From assembly GCA_910586825.1 (NCBI GenBank), contig CAJUJF010000002.1, forward strand, positions 62,001 to 126,000: DNA of 64,000 bases, read 5' to 3'. This DNA comes from an uncultured Christensenellaceae bacterium (GTDB lineage: Bacteria > Bacillota > Clostridia > Christensenellales > Borkfalkiaceae). Position numbers and translations under genes: made by a program. A model generated the notes under the pieces. It searched no databases. It had not been told where the DNA came from and worked only from the letters and a program-made list of their open reading frames with translations. Below, one piece after another: positions 37,968-47,730 of the stretch (position 1 is its first letter; each line of letters begins with the position of its first letter).

Positions 37968-40534
37968 TTCAGTTTCTCCTTCCATTCCGAAAGCAACGCC
38001 AGCGCCTGCAACGGCGTGAGCGCGTTTACGTCAATGCCTTTCAACTCTTCCGCAATTCCCGCGTCCGCGTCGGACATTAAGGGTTCGTCCATAATCTCTT
38101 CCTCACCCGGAACCGCGCGGCGGGACAGATCGTTCTTTTCCAGCGATTTCAGGATCACCTTCGCGCGGGAAGTCACTTCATCCGGAACGCCGGCAAGCGC
38201 CGCGACCTCCACGCCGAAACTGCGCGAAGCGCCGCCGCGCACGATCTTCCGCAAAAACACGATGTTGCCGCCGATCTCCCGCACGTTGATCTTGTAATTC
38301 TTGACCCCTTCGAGTTTTCCTTCCAATTCGGTAAGCTCATGATAATGGGTTGCAAACAAAGTTTTCGCGCGGATACTGCGCGTTAAGTGTTCGATTACGG
38401 ACCAGGCAATGGAAAGCCCGTCAAACGTGCTTGTCCCGCGCCCGACCTCGTCGAGAATCAGAAGACTGCGATCCGTCGCGTTGCGCAAAATATTGGCGAC
38501 TTCCGTCATTTCCACCATAAAGGTACTACGGTCGAGAATCAAATTGTCGCTCGCGCCGATCCGCGTAAAAATGCGGTCGCACAGCGGGATCCGCGCGCGC
38601 TTTGCCGGCACGAAACTCCCGACCTGCGCCATGAATACGGTGAGCGCGATTTGCCTTAAATAGGTGCTTTTGCCCGCCATGTTCGGTCCCGTAATGATCA
38701 TCGTGCGGTTGTCCCCGCCGTCGAGATTGCAATCGTTCGGCACGAACCGATTTTTCGAAATCGCTTCCACGACGGGGTGCCTTCCCTCTTCGATTTCGAG
38801 CGCGCCCTCCGTCGCGATTTCCGGACGGCAATATTTATTCTCTTTGGCGACGACCGCAAGCGACACGATACAGTCGAGCATGGCGACTGCGCCCGCGATC
38901 TTTTGGAACAAAGGAATATTTCGGGACAGGATTTCCAGCAACTCATTGAAAAGGTGTTCTTCAAGTCGCGTCGAAGCGTCTTCGCTGCCGAGGATCTTTT
39001 GTTCGAGTTCGCGGAGTTCTTCCGTCGTAAACCGCTCGCCGCCCGCCAACGTCTGACGGCGGATGTAGGAATACGGCACTTTATCGAGAAAGGATTTGCT
39101 GATTTCGATATAATATCCGAACACGCGGTTATAGCCGATTTTTAACGTACGGATCCCCGTACGTTCACGTTCGCGCGCCTCCAATTCGGCAACCAGCGTT
39201 TTGCCGCCGTTTTTCACGTCGCGCAACTCATCGAGCTGTTTGTTATAGCCGTGTTTGATATAACCGCCCTCTTTGCGGGTGAGCGCGTCGGGAGAAATCG
39301 CCGCGTCGAGCAACGCGCAGATTTCTTTGGTATCGATGAGATCCGCCTCTGCTTCCTTCAACAGCGCGGAAGAAAAGCCCGCAAGCTGAAACCGCAGAGA
39401 AGGCACGACCGCAAGCGACGACGACAGCGCCAGACAGTCGCGCGGCTGCAAGTTTCCGTTTGAGATCCTGCCCGTAAGCCGTTCGATATCCCGCACGCCG
39501 CACAGCATATCCGAAAGCCCCATGCGCACGACGGTGGAATCGAAAAGTTCCTGCACAGCGTCGAGCCGTTTTTCGATTTCTTCGCGGTCCGCAAGCGGCG
39601 ACGCAAGCATGGAAGCCAATTTTCGCGCCCCCATCCCCGTCTTCGTTTTATCGAGAAGCCAAAGAAGCGAACCGTATTTTTTCCCTTCGGCATTGTTCAC
39701 AAGCACTTCGAGATTGCGGATCGCAACCGCGTCGAGTCTCATATTTCTTTTTCCGTCGGAAAAACGCAGCGCGTTGATATTCTTCAACGCGTGCTTTTGC
39801 GTATCCCGCAGATACTCGATCAGCGCGCCCGAAGCGATCGCGGCATACGGGTGCGATTCAAGACCGAGCGCCTGCATCGAAGCAACGGAAAACTGTTCTT
39901 TGAGATTCTTTTCCGCCTGCGCACGCTGAAACGCCCAGGGCAGATAACAGGAAAACGCGGGAAACGATCTGTCTTTTTCCACGCGGTCCTTTACGGAAAA
40001 GAGCAACGCTTCGTTGCAAATGATCTCCGCGACGGAAAGACTTGCAAGCGCCGACAAAAGCCGCTCCGCATCTTCGTCTTCCCGTGCAAAGAACTCGCCC
40101 GTCGTGATATCCGTCCACGCCAACGCATATTTCTCGCCCTCCGAAAAGGCGCATGCGATATAATTGTTCTTCTTTTCGTCAAGCAGACTCTCTTCGGTGA
40201 CCGTACCTGCCGACACGACGCGGATCACGTCACGTTCCACAATACCTTTCCCCGCTTTGGGGTCGGTCAGCTGTTCGCAGATCGCAACCCGTTCTCCGAG
40301 CGCAACGAGTTTTGCGATATAATTATCCGCCGCATGAAAAGGGATCCCGCACATCGGCGCGCGCTCTTCCAGACCGCAATCCCTGCCCGTAAGCGTCAGA
40401 TCCAGCAACTGCGACGCATGAACCGCATCGTCGAAAAACATCTCGTAAAAATCCCCGAGGCGGTAAAAAACGATACAGTCTTTGTACTTTTCCTTCACGG
40501 AAAGGTAATGTTCCATCATCGGTGAAAGCGCCAT
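37964..40534 (-). CDS. mutS: DNA mismatch repair protein MutS
   Basis: A full-length 856-residue MutS. The mismatch-reading Phe-X-Glu is in GDFYEMF (near residue 28), the P-loop in ITGPNMAGKSTYLRQIAL (near 613), Walker B in LLILDEVGRGTSTFDGLSIAW and the switch His in FATHYHELTELE. It ends with a beta-clamp/tetramer-type tail. It lies 3 bases after miaB and overlaps mutL by 4, so the genes are coupled. Confidence 0.97.
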   Translation of the reverse strand: MALSPMMEHYLSVKEKYKDCIVFYRLGDFYEMFFDDAVHASQLLDLTLTGRDCGLEERAPMCGIPFHAADNYIAKLVALGERVAICEQLTDPKAGKGIVERDVIRVVSAGTVTEESLLDEKKNNYIACAFSEGEKYALAWTDITTGEFFAREDEDAERLLSALASLSVAEIICNEALLFSVKDRVEKDRSFPAFSCYLPWAFQRAQAEKNLKEQFSVASMQALGLESHPYAAIASGALIEYLRDTQKHALKNINALRFSDGKRNMRLDAVAIRNLEVLVNNAEGKKYGSLLWLLDKTKTGMGARKLASMLASPLADREEIEKRLDAVQELFDSTVVRMGLSDMLCGVRDIERLTGRISNGNLQPRDCLALSSSLAVVPSLRFQLAGFSSALLKEAEADLIDTKEICALLDAAISPDALTRKEGGYIKHGYNKQLDELRDVKNGGKTLVAELEARERERTGIRTLKIGYNRVFGYYIEISKSFLDKVPYSYIRRQTLAGGERFTTEELRELEQKILGSEDASTRLEEHLFNELLEILSRNIPLFQKIAGAVAMLDCIVSLAVVAKENKYCRPEIATEGALEIEEGRHPVVEAISKNRFVPNDCNLDGGDNRTMIITGPNMAGKSTYLRQIALTVFMAQVGSFVPAKRARIPLCDRIFTRIGASDNLILDRSTFMVEMTEVANILRNATDRSLLILDEVGRGTSTFDGLSIAWSVIEHLTRSIRAKTLFATHYHELTELEGKLEGVKNYKINVREIGGNIVFLRKIVRGGASRSFGVEVAALAGVPDEVTSRAKVILKSLEKNDLSRRAVPGEEEIMDEPLMSDADAGIAEELKGIDVNALTPLQALALLSEWKEKLK

Positions 40535-40536
40535 TG

Positions 40537-41850
40537 TTAAACCTCTTTTGTGATTGCAATCCCGTACAGGGAAATCCCGTTGGCACGGTCGACTTTAAGC
40601 GTCACGAATTTTCCGAGCGGATCTTTTTCGCTCGCAAAATACCCCATTCTGCCAAACTCGTCCCGTCCGAGGTATAATCCCTTTTTTTCGTCGTAATCCT
40701 CGCAAAGTATTTCGATCTCTTTTCCGACGTAACCCGCGCTTTTTTTGCGCGTCTGCTCGTTCACGAGCGCGATCAACCGCGTGATCCGATTCTTTGAAAC
40801 TTCATCCGGAATACGCCCTTCCATCTCCGCGGCTTTCGTCCCCGTACGCGGAGAATAGATAAACGTAAACGCCGAAGCAAAATCCGCTTCGCGCACAAGC
40901 GAAAGCGTTTCCTCGAACTCCTCTTCCGTCTCCGTGGGAAATCCCACGATCAAGTCGGTCGTAAGTTCGCAATCGGGAATCTCCCGCCTGAGCAAAGCGA
41001 CGTTTTCGAGATATTTCTCTCTGGTATAACGGCGGTTCATCGCGACAAGGATTCGGTTTGAGCCGGACTGCGCGGGCAAGTGCAGCAATTTGCAGATTTT
41101 TTTATGCTTTTTCATGACCGCAACGAGCTCCGGCGAAAAATCTTTCGGGTGCGAAGTCATGAACCGAACGCGGAAATCCCCTTCGACGGAAGCAACCGCA
41201 TCGAGCAGTTCCGGAAACGCGACGTCTCCGTCCCGATAGGAATTTACGTTTTGACCGAGAAGCGTTATTTCGCGGTAGCCCTCTTTTACCAGAGACCGCA
41301 CTTCCGCAAGCACGTCTTCCTTTTTTCTGGAACGCTCTCGCCCGCGCACGTAAGGCACGATGCAATAGGTGCAAAAATTGTTGCAGCCGTAAATGATATT
41401 GACCCAAGCGTTCGGAAAACTCGTCCGTACGGGTTCAACGCCGTCTTCCGTCTCCTTCCGCTCTTCCGGAACGGAAATCAGTGCTTTCTTCTGCGCCTTC
41501 TTCCGTTCGATCAAAGAACCGAGTTCTCCAAGATTATGCGTGCCGAACATAACGTCGATAAACGGAAACTTTTCCTTTAACAACGCGGCTTTCCCCGCTT
41601 CCTGCGCCATACAACCGCCCACAGCTATAACAAGCCCGCGCTTGTTTCGTTTTAATTTTTTTAACGCGCCGATGTTCCCGAACGCGTGATTTTCGGCATT
41701 TTCGCGAATACAGCAGGTGTTGAATACAATGACGTCCGCTTCTTCGATAGAAGACTCTTCCGTATACCCCGACTGCCGCAGAATCCCCGCGATTTTTTCC
41801 GATTCGTGTACGTTCATCTGACACCCGTACGTTACGATATGGTATTTCAT
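40537..41850 (-). CDS. miaB: tRNA-2-methylthio-N6-dimethylallyladenosine synthase
   Basis: MiaB, a radical-SAM methylthiotransferase, converts i6A37 to ms2i6A37. The 437-residue protein has the N-terminal cluster cysteines in YGCQMN, FNTCCIRE and GGCMAQ, the radical SAM motif CNNFCTYCIVPYVRGRERSR (near residue 155) and a C-terminal TRAM domain. Both clusters appear intact. It is downstream of cobB and upstream of mutS, with miaA in the same operon. Confidence 0.96.
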   Translation of the reverse strand: MKYHIVTYGCQMNVHESEKIAGILRQSGYTEESSIEEADVIVFNTCCIRENAENHAFGNIGALKKLKRNKRGLVIAVGGCMAQEAGKAALLKEKFPFIDVMFGTHNLGELGSLIERKKAQKKALISVPEERKETEDGVEPVRTSFPNAWVNIIYGCNNFCTYCIVPYVRGRERSRKKEDVLAEVRSLVKEGYREITLLGQNVNSYRDGDVAFPELLDAVASVEGDFRVRFMTSHPKDFSPELVAVMKKHKKICKLLHLPAQSGSNRILVAMNRRYTREKYLENVALLRREIPDCELTTDLIVGFPTETEEEFEETLSLVREADFASAFTFIYSPRTGTKAAEMEGRIPDEVSKNRITRLIALVNEQTRKKSAGYVGKEIEILCEDYDEKKGLYLGRDEFGRMGYFASEKDPLGKFVTLKVDRANGISLYGIAITKEV

Positions 41851-41857
41851 AGTCGTC

Positions 41858-42559
41858 TCACAATTCGGAGAATACTTCTCCGAGATTTTTATGGATCACG
41901 AGTTCGCATTCGCCGTCGTACGCCGTTTTGTCCCGATTGATCAAAACAAGATGCTCCCCGCGGAAATAACGGACGAATCCCGCCGCAGGATATACGGTGA
42001 GCGATGTCCCCGCAACGATCAGAAGGTCCGCCTGCGCCAACGCGGCGAGCGCGCCTTCCACCGTCTTTTCATCAAGCGGCTCTCCGTACAAAACGACGTC
42101 GGGCTTGATCAAGCCGCCGCAATCGCAGTGCGGCACTCCTTCCGCGCGAACGATCGCTTGGGCGGAAAACTTTTTGCCGCAACGCAAACAGGTGTTGCGG
42201 TGAATACTGCCGTGCAATTCATACACCCGTCTGCTGCCCGCTTTCTGATGCAATCCGTCGATATTCTGCGTCACGACGGCAAGCAACTTTCCCTCCCGTT
42301 CCCACTCCGCTAGTTTGCGATGAACCGGATTCGGCTGCGCGGCAAGCGGCAACATTTTATCGCGGTAAAAACGGTAAAATTCCGCCGTATGCGCCTGAAA
42401 ATAACCCGCGCTCAAAACGGTTTCCGGCGAAACCCCGTAACGCGTGCGGTACAGCCCGTCCTCCGAACGAAAGTCGGGGATCCCGCTTTCCGTCGAAACG
42501 CCAGCGCCGCCGAAAAACACGATCCGTTTTCCGCCGCTTACGATTTCTTTCAGCGTCAT
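41858..42559 (-). CDS. cobB: NAD-dependent protein deacylase (sirtuin)
   Basis: The 233-residue Sir2 protein removes acyl groups from lysine using NAD+. GAGVSTESGIPDFRS, TQNIDGLHQKAG with HG at the catalytic position (ELHGSIHRN) and four zinc cysteines (CLRC and CDC preceded by HC) are present. GTSLTVYPAAGFV closes the NAD pocket. I chose ATG at 42559 with GGGAGG 5 bases upstream. It is the first gene of the cobB-miaB-mutS-mutL-miaA-ynbB run. Confidence 0.94.
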   Translation of the reverse strand: MTLKEIVSGGKRIVFFGGAGVSTESGIPDFRSEDGLYRTRYGVSPETVLSAGYFQAHTAEFYRFYRDKMLPLAAQPNPVHRKLAEWEREGKLLAVVTQNIDGLHQKAGSRRVYELHGSIHRNTCLRCGKKFSAQAIVRAEGVPHCDCGGLIKPDVVLYGEPLDEKTVEGALAALAQADLLIVAGTSLTVYPAAGFVRYFRGEHLVLINRDKTAYDGECELVIHKNLGEVFSEL

Positions 42560-42600
42560 GCCGCCCTCCCGATCTTTACGCATGATACTCGTACTTTTGT

Positions 42601-42629
42601 ATTGTAACACAAAATTCGTTTTTTTTCAA
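42601..42629 (-). promoter_or_regulatory. Promoter of the cobB-miaB-mutSL operon
   Basis: TTGAAA (42629-42624) and TACAAT (42606-42601) are 17 bases apart on the minus strand, about 40 bases before cobB and divergent from the class A PBP gene. Confidence 0.75.
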
Positions 42630-42675
42630 CCGTAAGACCCGAAATTTTTTCGATAAATTACGAATACTGCTAATA

Positions 42676-44853
42676 ATGAAACGCGCGATTAAAATCATAA
42701 CAATCCTGATCGGCATTTTGTCCGTATTGATCCTGACCGCGCTCTTTTACTATCTGAGCGTGACGAAAAACGAAAAACTCGATCGGGATAAACTCACTCT
42801 GAATACACGCTGTATCCGCCTGTACGACGGGATCGGCGCGGAAATGCAAAGCGCAAATAAGCAATCCGCCGCGCCGTATTCCTCGTTTCCGCAAGCCCTC
42901 CCCAATGCGTTCGTCGCGGTGGAAGATAAAAACTTTTATCGGCACAACGGATTCGACTATAAACGCATCGTGAAAGCGGCGATGAAAAACGTTGCAAGCT
43001 TTTCATTCAGCCAGGGCGCTTCCACGATTTCGCAGCAACTCATCAAAAACACCCATTTAACGGGCGAAAAAACGATCAACCGCAAGCTGAAAGAGTTCAA
43101 GCTGACGCGGATACTCGAAAAACGCTATTCGAAAGAAGAGATCATGGAGCTGTATCTGAATTCCATTTATTTCGGACACAGCGCATTTGGGATCCGCGAC
43201 GCCGCGCGCTATTATTTCGGCAAAACGGTTGAAGATCTGGCGCCGGCGGATTGCGCCATGCTTGCCGCGCTCGTAAAATCCCCCAACCGCTATTCGCCGT
43301 TTAAAGAAGCGGAAAAATGCCTCGCGCGGCGGAACCTCGTGCTTTCACTCATGCAAAAACAGGGATATCTCACCGACGCGGAATATACAGAGGCGATCAA
43401 CACGCCGCTGCCCGCAACACCCGTAGAAACCGCGGAAGACGATTACGTGACCCGCGTATACGAAGAACTCACCGAACTGTTTCCGGATATCGGTTCCGAC
43501 AACGCAGCGGATCTGCGCGTTTACACTTTTTGCGATCGGAATCTACAAAGCGAATTGAACAAACTCCAAGCGGAGTCCGACTTCTCCGTTCTCGTACGCG
43601 ACAACGTTTCGCACGGGATCAAAGCGATCCGCGCGACGGCGGGGGCGTTAAAACGGTTACCCGCCTCCGCAATCAAACCGTTGCTCGTTTACGCGCCGGC
43701 ATTCGAAGAAAACATCGTCTCCCCGCTCACGCCCATTCTGGATCAGAAAACGGATTTCGGAGGATACTCGCCCGACGATTACGGCGGCGCAACGAACGGT
43801 TATGTGAGCGTAAGACAGGCGATCGCAAAAAGCATCAACATTCCCGCCGTAAAAATTCTAAACGAACTCGGCGCGGAGCGCGGCGCCGCCTATCTGAAAA
43901 AAATGAACCTCGATATTCCCGAAGAAGATTATTCCCTTGCGCTGGCGCTCGGCGGCATGAAAGAAGGGTTCACCCTTCCCGCGCTTGCCGACGGCTATGC
44001 GACGTTCGCCAACCAAGGCAACTTCGCGCCGTCGAGAACGATCGCGCGGATCGAAGACGGTCGCGGAAAAACGCTCTACCGCTTTATGCCTGCGCCGCAA
44101 CGCGTGTTTTCCGAAGACGTCAGCTGTATCATGAACGACGTTTTGCAGACGACCGTACAAAGCGGCACCGCCAAGAAGTTAAAGACGCTTCCCTTTCCCG
44201 TATGCGCCAAAACGGGAACCGGCGGCACCGACGCCGGCAATACCGACGCTTATACGATTTCCTACACCAAAAACGACGTCGTCGCCGTCTGGATGGGAAA
44301 CCGCGACAATACCCCGATTACCGCAACGGGAGGCGGACTTCCCGCCAATATGGCGCTTCGCGTATGGAAAAGTCTCTATACCGATTCCAAGCCCGATCCG
44401 TTTCCCGTATGCGACGACGTCGTCACGTTGGACTACGACCTCGAAGAATACGAAACAAACCAAAAAATTTTGATCGCGGATCCGCTCGCCCCCGTCTACA
44501 CGCGCGGCACGGAAATCTTCCGGAAGAGCAATCTTCCGCTCGCAAAGAGCGAAAAGTTTACGCTGCCGAATATCGAAACGCCTAAGGTTTCGGTAAAAAA
44601 TCAAACGGTGTATTTTGAATTATGCCAGACAAAGTACTACGATTATGTCATAAAACGAGAAAATCGCGGCAAAACCACCACGATCTATAACGGAAAATAT
44701 CAAAAAACGATCTGCGATAACTCGGTCCGCGCAGGAGAAAGCTATCGCTATACCGTGATCCCGATTTATAACGGCACGGAAGGAAGAGCCGTCGTTTTAC
44801 CCCTCGTACGGATCCCGAAAACAAACGCGTTGCCGGACGAATGGTGGGATTAA
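42676..44853 (+). CDS. Class A penicillin-binding protein (transglycosylase/transpeptidase)
   Basis: A 725-residue bifunctional peptidoglycan synthase. After an N-terminal membrane segment (about residues 7-28) lies a GT51 domain with VEDKNFYRHNGFDYKRI (catalytic Glu), GASTISQQLIKN, and ELYLNSIYFG. The transpeptidase domain has SAIK (PASAIKP), SIN and KTGTG. The stretch between the two domains is short and the usual DPKTGEI motif is not seen, so the acceptor domain is reduced. A C-terminal 110-residue beta-rich part follows. No clear ribosome site precedes the ATG. Its stop overlaps the convergent thiI stop by 4 bases. Confidence 0.92.
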   Translation: MKRAIKIITILIGILSVLILTALFYYLSVTKNEKLDRDKLTLNTRCIRLYDGIGAEMQSANKQSAAPYSSFPQALPNAFVAVEDKNFYRHNGFDYKRIVKAAMKNVASFSFSQGASTISQQLIKNTHLTGEKTINRKLKEFKLTRILEKRYSKEEIMELYLNSIYFGHSAFGIRDAARYYFGKTVEDLAPADCAMLAALVKSPNRYSPFKEAEKCLARRNLVLSLMQKQGYLTDAEYTEAINTPLPATPVETAEDDYVTRVYEELTELFPDIGSDNAADLRVYTFCDRNLQSELNKLQAESDFSVLVRDNVSHGIKAIRATAGALKRLPASAIKPLLVYAPAFEENIVSPLTPILDQKTDFGGYSPDDYGGATNGYVSVRQAIAKSINIPAVKILNELGAERGAAYLKKMNLDIPEEDYSLALALGGMKEGFTLPALADGYATFANQGNFAPSRTIARIEDGRGKTLYRFMPAPQRVFSEDVSCIMNDVLQTTVQSGTAKKLKTLPFPVCAKTGTGGTDAGNTDAYTISYTKNDVVAVWMGNRDNTPITATGGGLPANMALRVWKSLYTDSKPDPFPVCDDVVTLDYDLEEYETNQKILIADPLAPVYTRGTEIFRKSNLPLAKSEKFTLPNIETPKVSVKNQTVYFELCQTKYYDYVIKRENRGKTTTIYNGKYQKTICDNSVRAGESYRYTVIPIYNGTEGRAVVLPLVRIPKTNALPDEWWD

Positions 44854-46007
44854 AACTCTATGACTTCCAGCGCCGCAACCGCTTCTTCGACGAGCGCTTC
44901 GATATCGAGCTTGCCCTCCTCTTCCTCGATAAAGGACAGCTTCGGTTTGATCGCAGGAAATTCCGGCAGAAATACCGTACAGCAATCTTCGAAAGGAAGC
45001 ACGGAAGTATCGTAGGTGCCGATTTTTTTCGAAAGCGCAATGATCTCGTTTTTGTCGAATCCTACGAGCGGACGGAGAACGGGCAGTTTTACGACGGCGT
45101 TTGAAGAAGTGATTCCCTCGATCGTCTGACTTGCGACCTGACCGAGACTTTCGCCCGTGATCAGACATTGATCCTTTTTCTTCTCCGCAACGCGTTCCGC
45201 AATGCGGAACATGAAGCGGCGCAAAAGCGTAACGTTGAGTTCGGCGGCGCATTTTTTGTGGATCTCCTCCTGAATATGCGTGACGCTTGCCGTTGTCAGC
45301 CGCGCCGTTCCCGCATATCGGGAGAGCAATTTCCCCAATTCGACGACCCTATCTTTCGCCTGCTCGTTCGTATAGGGATAACTGTGAAAATGCAGGTAGT
45401 CCACCGACATTCCGCGTTTCGCCATCATATAGCCCGCAACGGGCGAATCGATCCCGCCGGAAATGAGAAGCAAGCCCTTTCCGGAAGTCCCCACGGGCAT
45501 GCCGCCCGCGCCCTCGTAAAATTTACCGAACACGAGCGCGGTTCCGTTTTCGCGCACGTCGATATACACGTGAGACTGCGGCGCATGCACGTCTACTTTC
45601 AACGCGGGATTTTCCGCCAGCAATCTCCCGCCGATTTCCGCGTTGATTTCCATGGAAGTACGCGGAAATTTCTTGTCGGCGCGGTGGGTATCCACTTTGA
45701 ACGTTCCCGATTCGGGCGCGACCGTTTTCGCCGCCGAATAGATGCTTTCCATTTCGGCGGGTACGCTCAGCCCCAGCGAATAAGAATGTACGCCGAATAC
45801 GCGGGAAAGGCGCGCCATGATCTCGTCCGTAAAATCTTCGTTGAACTTCGCAACCAGATACCGCCCGCTCGTACGGTGCAATTCATGGCGGATCCCTTTC
45901 AGCGCCCGTTCCAAATTCACCGAAAATACGCGCTCGAAATAGCCGCGGTTCTTGCCCTTTAAATGGATTTCCGCATAGCGGATAATAATTACTTTTTCCG
46001 TGTCCAT
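44850..46007 (-). CDS. thiI: tRNA 4-thiouridine synthase ThiI
   Basis: ThiI activates U8 of tRNA by adenylation for sulfur transfer (and in some bacteria supplies sulfur to thiamin). The 385-residue protein has an N-terminal ferredoxin-like/THUMP part (about 1-165) and the PP-loop SGGIDSPVAGYMMAKRG (near 185). No rhodanese domain follows, as usual in Firmicutes. ATG at 46007 follows AAGGAG and overlaps the stop of the cysteine desulfurase gene by one base; a longer frame is an out-of-frame part of that gene. The adjacent desulfurase is the probable sulfur donor. Confidence 0.94.
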   Translation of the reverse strand: MDTEKVIIIRYAEIHLKGKNRGYFERVFSVNLERALKGIRHELHRTSGRYLVAKFNEDFTDEIMARLSRVFGVHSYSLGLSVPAEMESIYSAAKTVAPESGTFKVDTHRADKKFPRTSMEINAEIGGRLLAENPALKVDVHAPQSHVYIDVRENGTALVFGKFYEGAGGMPVGTSGKGLLLISGGIDSPVAGYMMAKRGMSVDYLHFHSYPYTNEQAKDRVVELGKLLSRYAGTARLTTASVTHIQEEIHKKCAAELNVTLLRRFMFRIAERVAEKKKDQCLITGESLGQVASQTIEGITSSNAVVKLPVLRPLVGFDKNEIIALSKKIGTYDTSVLPFEDCCTVFLPEFPAIKPKLSFIEEEEGKLDIEALVEEAVAALEVIEF

Positions 46008-47128
46008 CAACCCGTCGTCTCCTTCAATTCGCGCGCCGCGCGGTTCATCAGCTCGGCGGCACGCAAAATTTCCTCTTCCGTCGTTTCGGAAGAAAAGCTC
46101 GCGCGCAGAACGCCGTCGAGCGTTTTTCCGTCCCAGCCGCAGGCTTCCAACACGCGGCTGTGCGGCTTTTTCGAACTGCAAGCGCTTCCCGTACCGATCA
46201 CGACGCCGCCGTCCCAAAGCATGCGCTGCAACACTTCGCCGCGCAGACCGACGGCGGAAACCGTAAGAATGTACGGCGAACCGTCTTCCGGCGACAACCG
46301 CGTATAGAAAGAACGGTCGAGCCGCCCCCACAACAGTTCGCGGAATCCCGCCAAACGGCTGCACGTCTGTTTCAGGTTTTCGATTTTTTCTTCCGCCGCG
46401 AAGCGGAAACAGGCGATTCCGAAAGTATTCTCCGTGCCGCTTCGCAAGCCGCCTTCCTGCCCCCCGCCGAAGACAAAGGGCTGCAAGGTTGTTTTTTTTC
46501 GTTTGATAAGCGCGCCCGTCCCCTTCAATCCGCCGATTTTATGCGCGCTGACGGAATAGAAGTCAACGTGATCGTTAAGCCGCACGGAAATTTTTCCGAA
46601 CGCCTGCACGCCGTCGCTGTGAAATACCGCGCGGGGATTCTTTTCTTTCACGAGACGGGCAAGCCTCGCGATATCGTTTACCGCGCCCGTCTCGTTGTTG
46701 ACGTGTACGACGCTGACAAGCGAAGTCTTCTCGTCTACAAGCGATAAAAGCGCCTCTTCGTTTACCGTTCCGCTTCGGGTTACGGGCGCGAATCGCGGCT
46801 CGACGCCGCGATTTTTCAGTTCGACAAACGACTGATGCATCGCCGCGTGCTCTCCCGCGCTCGTGACGGCGTTCCCCCGTTTTGCGCAGGAAAACACGGC
46901 GTGATTGTCCGCTTCCGTCCCGCATGACGTGAAAACCGCTTCGAAAGCGGCAGGATCGGCAACGCACGATACGATCCTTTCCCGCGCAAGGCGTAACTCC
47001 CGCGCAACGGCGTCGCCGCCGCGGTACCGTGCGGAAGGGTTATAAAAATTTTCCTTCAAAAAAGTTTCGGCGCGAGCAAGAGCGACTGCGCTCGGACAAG
47101 TCGTCGCCGCGTTATCGAGATAGATCAT
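46007..47128 (-). CDS. Cysteine desulfurase (NifS/IscS-like), ThiI partner
   Basis: A 373-residue PLP enzyme that takes sulfur from cysteine. It begins YLDNAATTCPS, has HVNNETGAVNDI, the PLP Lys in SAHKIGGLKGTGAL (near residue 197) and the active Cys in GTGSACSSKK (near 322). The short loop after Cys suggests a dedicated donor such as NifZ of Bacillus rather than a general IscS. The gene directly precedes thiI with overlapping TGATG, so it is the likely ThiI sulfur donor. Confidence 0.93.
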   Translation of the reverse strand: MIYLDNAATTCPSAVALARAETFLKENFYNPSARYRGGDAVARELRLARERIVSCVADPAAFEAVFTSCGTEADNHAVFSCAKRGNAVTSAGEHAAMHQSFVELKNRGVEPRFAPVTRSGTVNEEALLSLVDEKTSLVSVVHVNNETGAVNDIARLARLVKEKNPRAVFHSDGVQAFGKISVRLNDHVDFYSVSAHKIGGLKGTGALIKRKKTTLQPFVFGGGQEGGLRSGTENTFGIACFRFAAEEKIENLKQTCSRLAGFRELLWGRLDRSFYTRLSPEDGSPYILTVSAVGLRGEVLQRMLWDGGVVIGTGSACSSKKPHSRVLEACGWDGKTLDGVLRASFSSETTEEEILRAAELMNRAARELKETTG

Positions 47129-47730
47129 TTTCGTACAAACTTATTCACGCCCGCCGCGCGGACGAGATATTCCAACAACATTTTACGGCATTCGAGGATA
47201 TACAGTTCTTTGCCCAAAGTATCCGACTGCAAAATATAGATAAATTCTTTCCCTTCCGAAGGTTCGCGGTTTGGCGTTAAAAATTTCGGTTTCTTTCCGC
47301 GTTGCCCCGACAAAGTATCCCGATACGAATCGCTTTCGCAATATCCGATTTTTAGAATCGAATCCGATTTCAGAATAAGCAGAAACTTCCGCCTGCGCCC
47401 GTTAAAAACTTTGGTTACCCGCAATTCGTCTTCCACAAACACGTAGTCGTAACTGATGTTAAACCGCTTTTTCAGAATCCAGAAGACGACGCCGATCGCG
47501 CCAATCGAAACAATCCAAAGACACCATATCAGAATAGAAAGCGTCGGATTTATGTCCTCTTTCTGCGCCTGATCGATCATGCTCGGCACGAAGAGAAAGG
47601 ATAAAAATACCCCGAACGCGGCAAAGACAAAAAAGATAATACCGGCGATATGAAACACTTGAAACATCTTCGCCTCTTTTTTTTGTCTTGCGGACCCCGC
47701 GCTCTCTTCGTAAAACTTGCTTTCCGCCAT
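47125..47730 (-). CDS. Two-TM membrane protein, unknown function
   Basis: I do not recognise a named family. The 201-residue protein has two hydrophobic segments (about 27-48 and 63-87) separated by a short loop, then a basic, beta-rich cytoplasmic part containing YDYVFVEDELRVTKVF and RRKFLLILKSDSILKIGY, which resembles a PH-like fold of small bacterial membrane proteins. The TAATG junction with the carB-dapF stop suggests coupling; an ATG at 47667 with AGAGG is an alternative start. It overlaps the desulfurase gene by 4 bases. Confidence 0.75.
   Translation of the reverse strand: MAESKFYEESAGSARQKKEAKMFQVFHIAGIIFFVFAAFGVFLSFLFVPSMIDQAQKEDINPTLSILIWCLWIVSIGAIGVVFWILKKRFNISYDYVFVEDELRVTKVFNGRRRKFLLILKSDSILKIGYCESDSYRDTLSGQRGKKPKFLTPNREPSEGKEFIYILQSDTLGKELYILECRKMLLEYLVRAAGVNKFVRK

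Noticed and set aside
43317-44585. Plus-strand 422-codon frame within the class A PBP gene
   Set aside because: It is an out-of-frame shadow of the PBP, extremely Arg-rich and without motifs.
46008-46364. N-terminal extension of thiI
   Set aside because: It lies within the desulfurase gene in another frame, is Arg-rich, and the ATG at 46007 has a ribosome site and the correct ThiI N-terminus.
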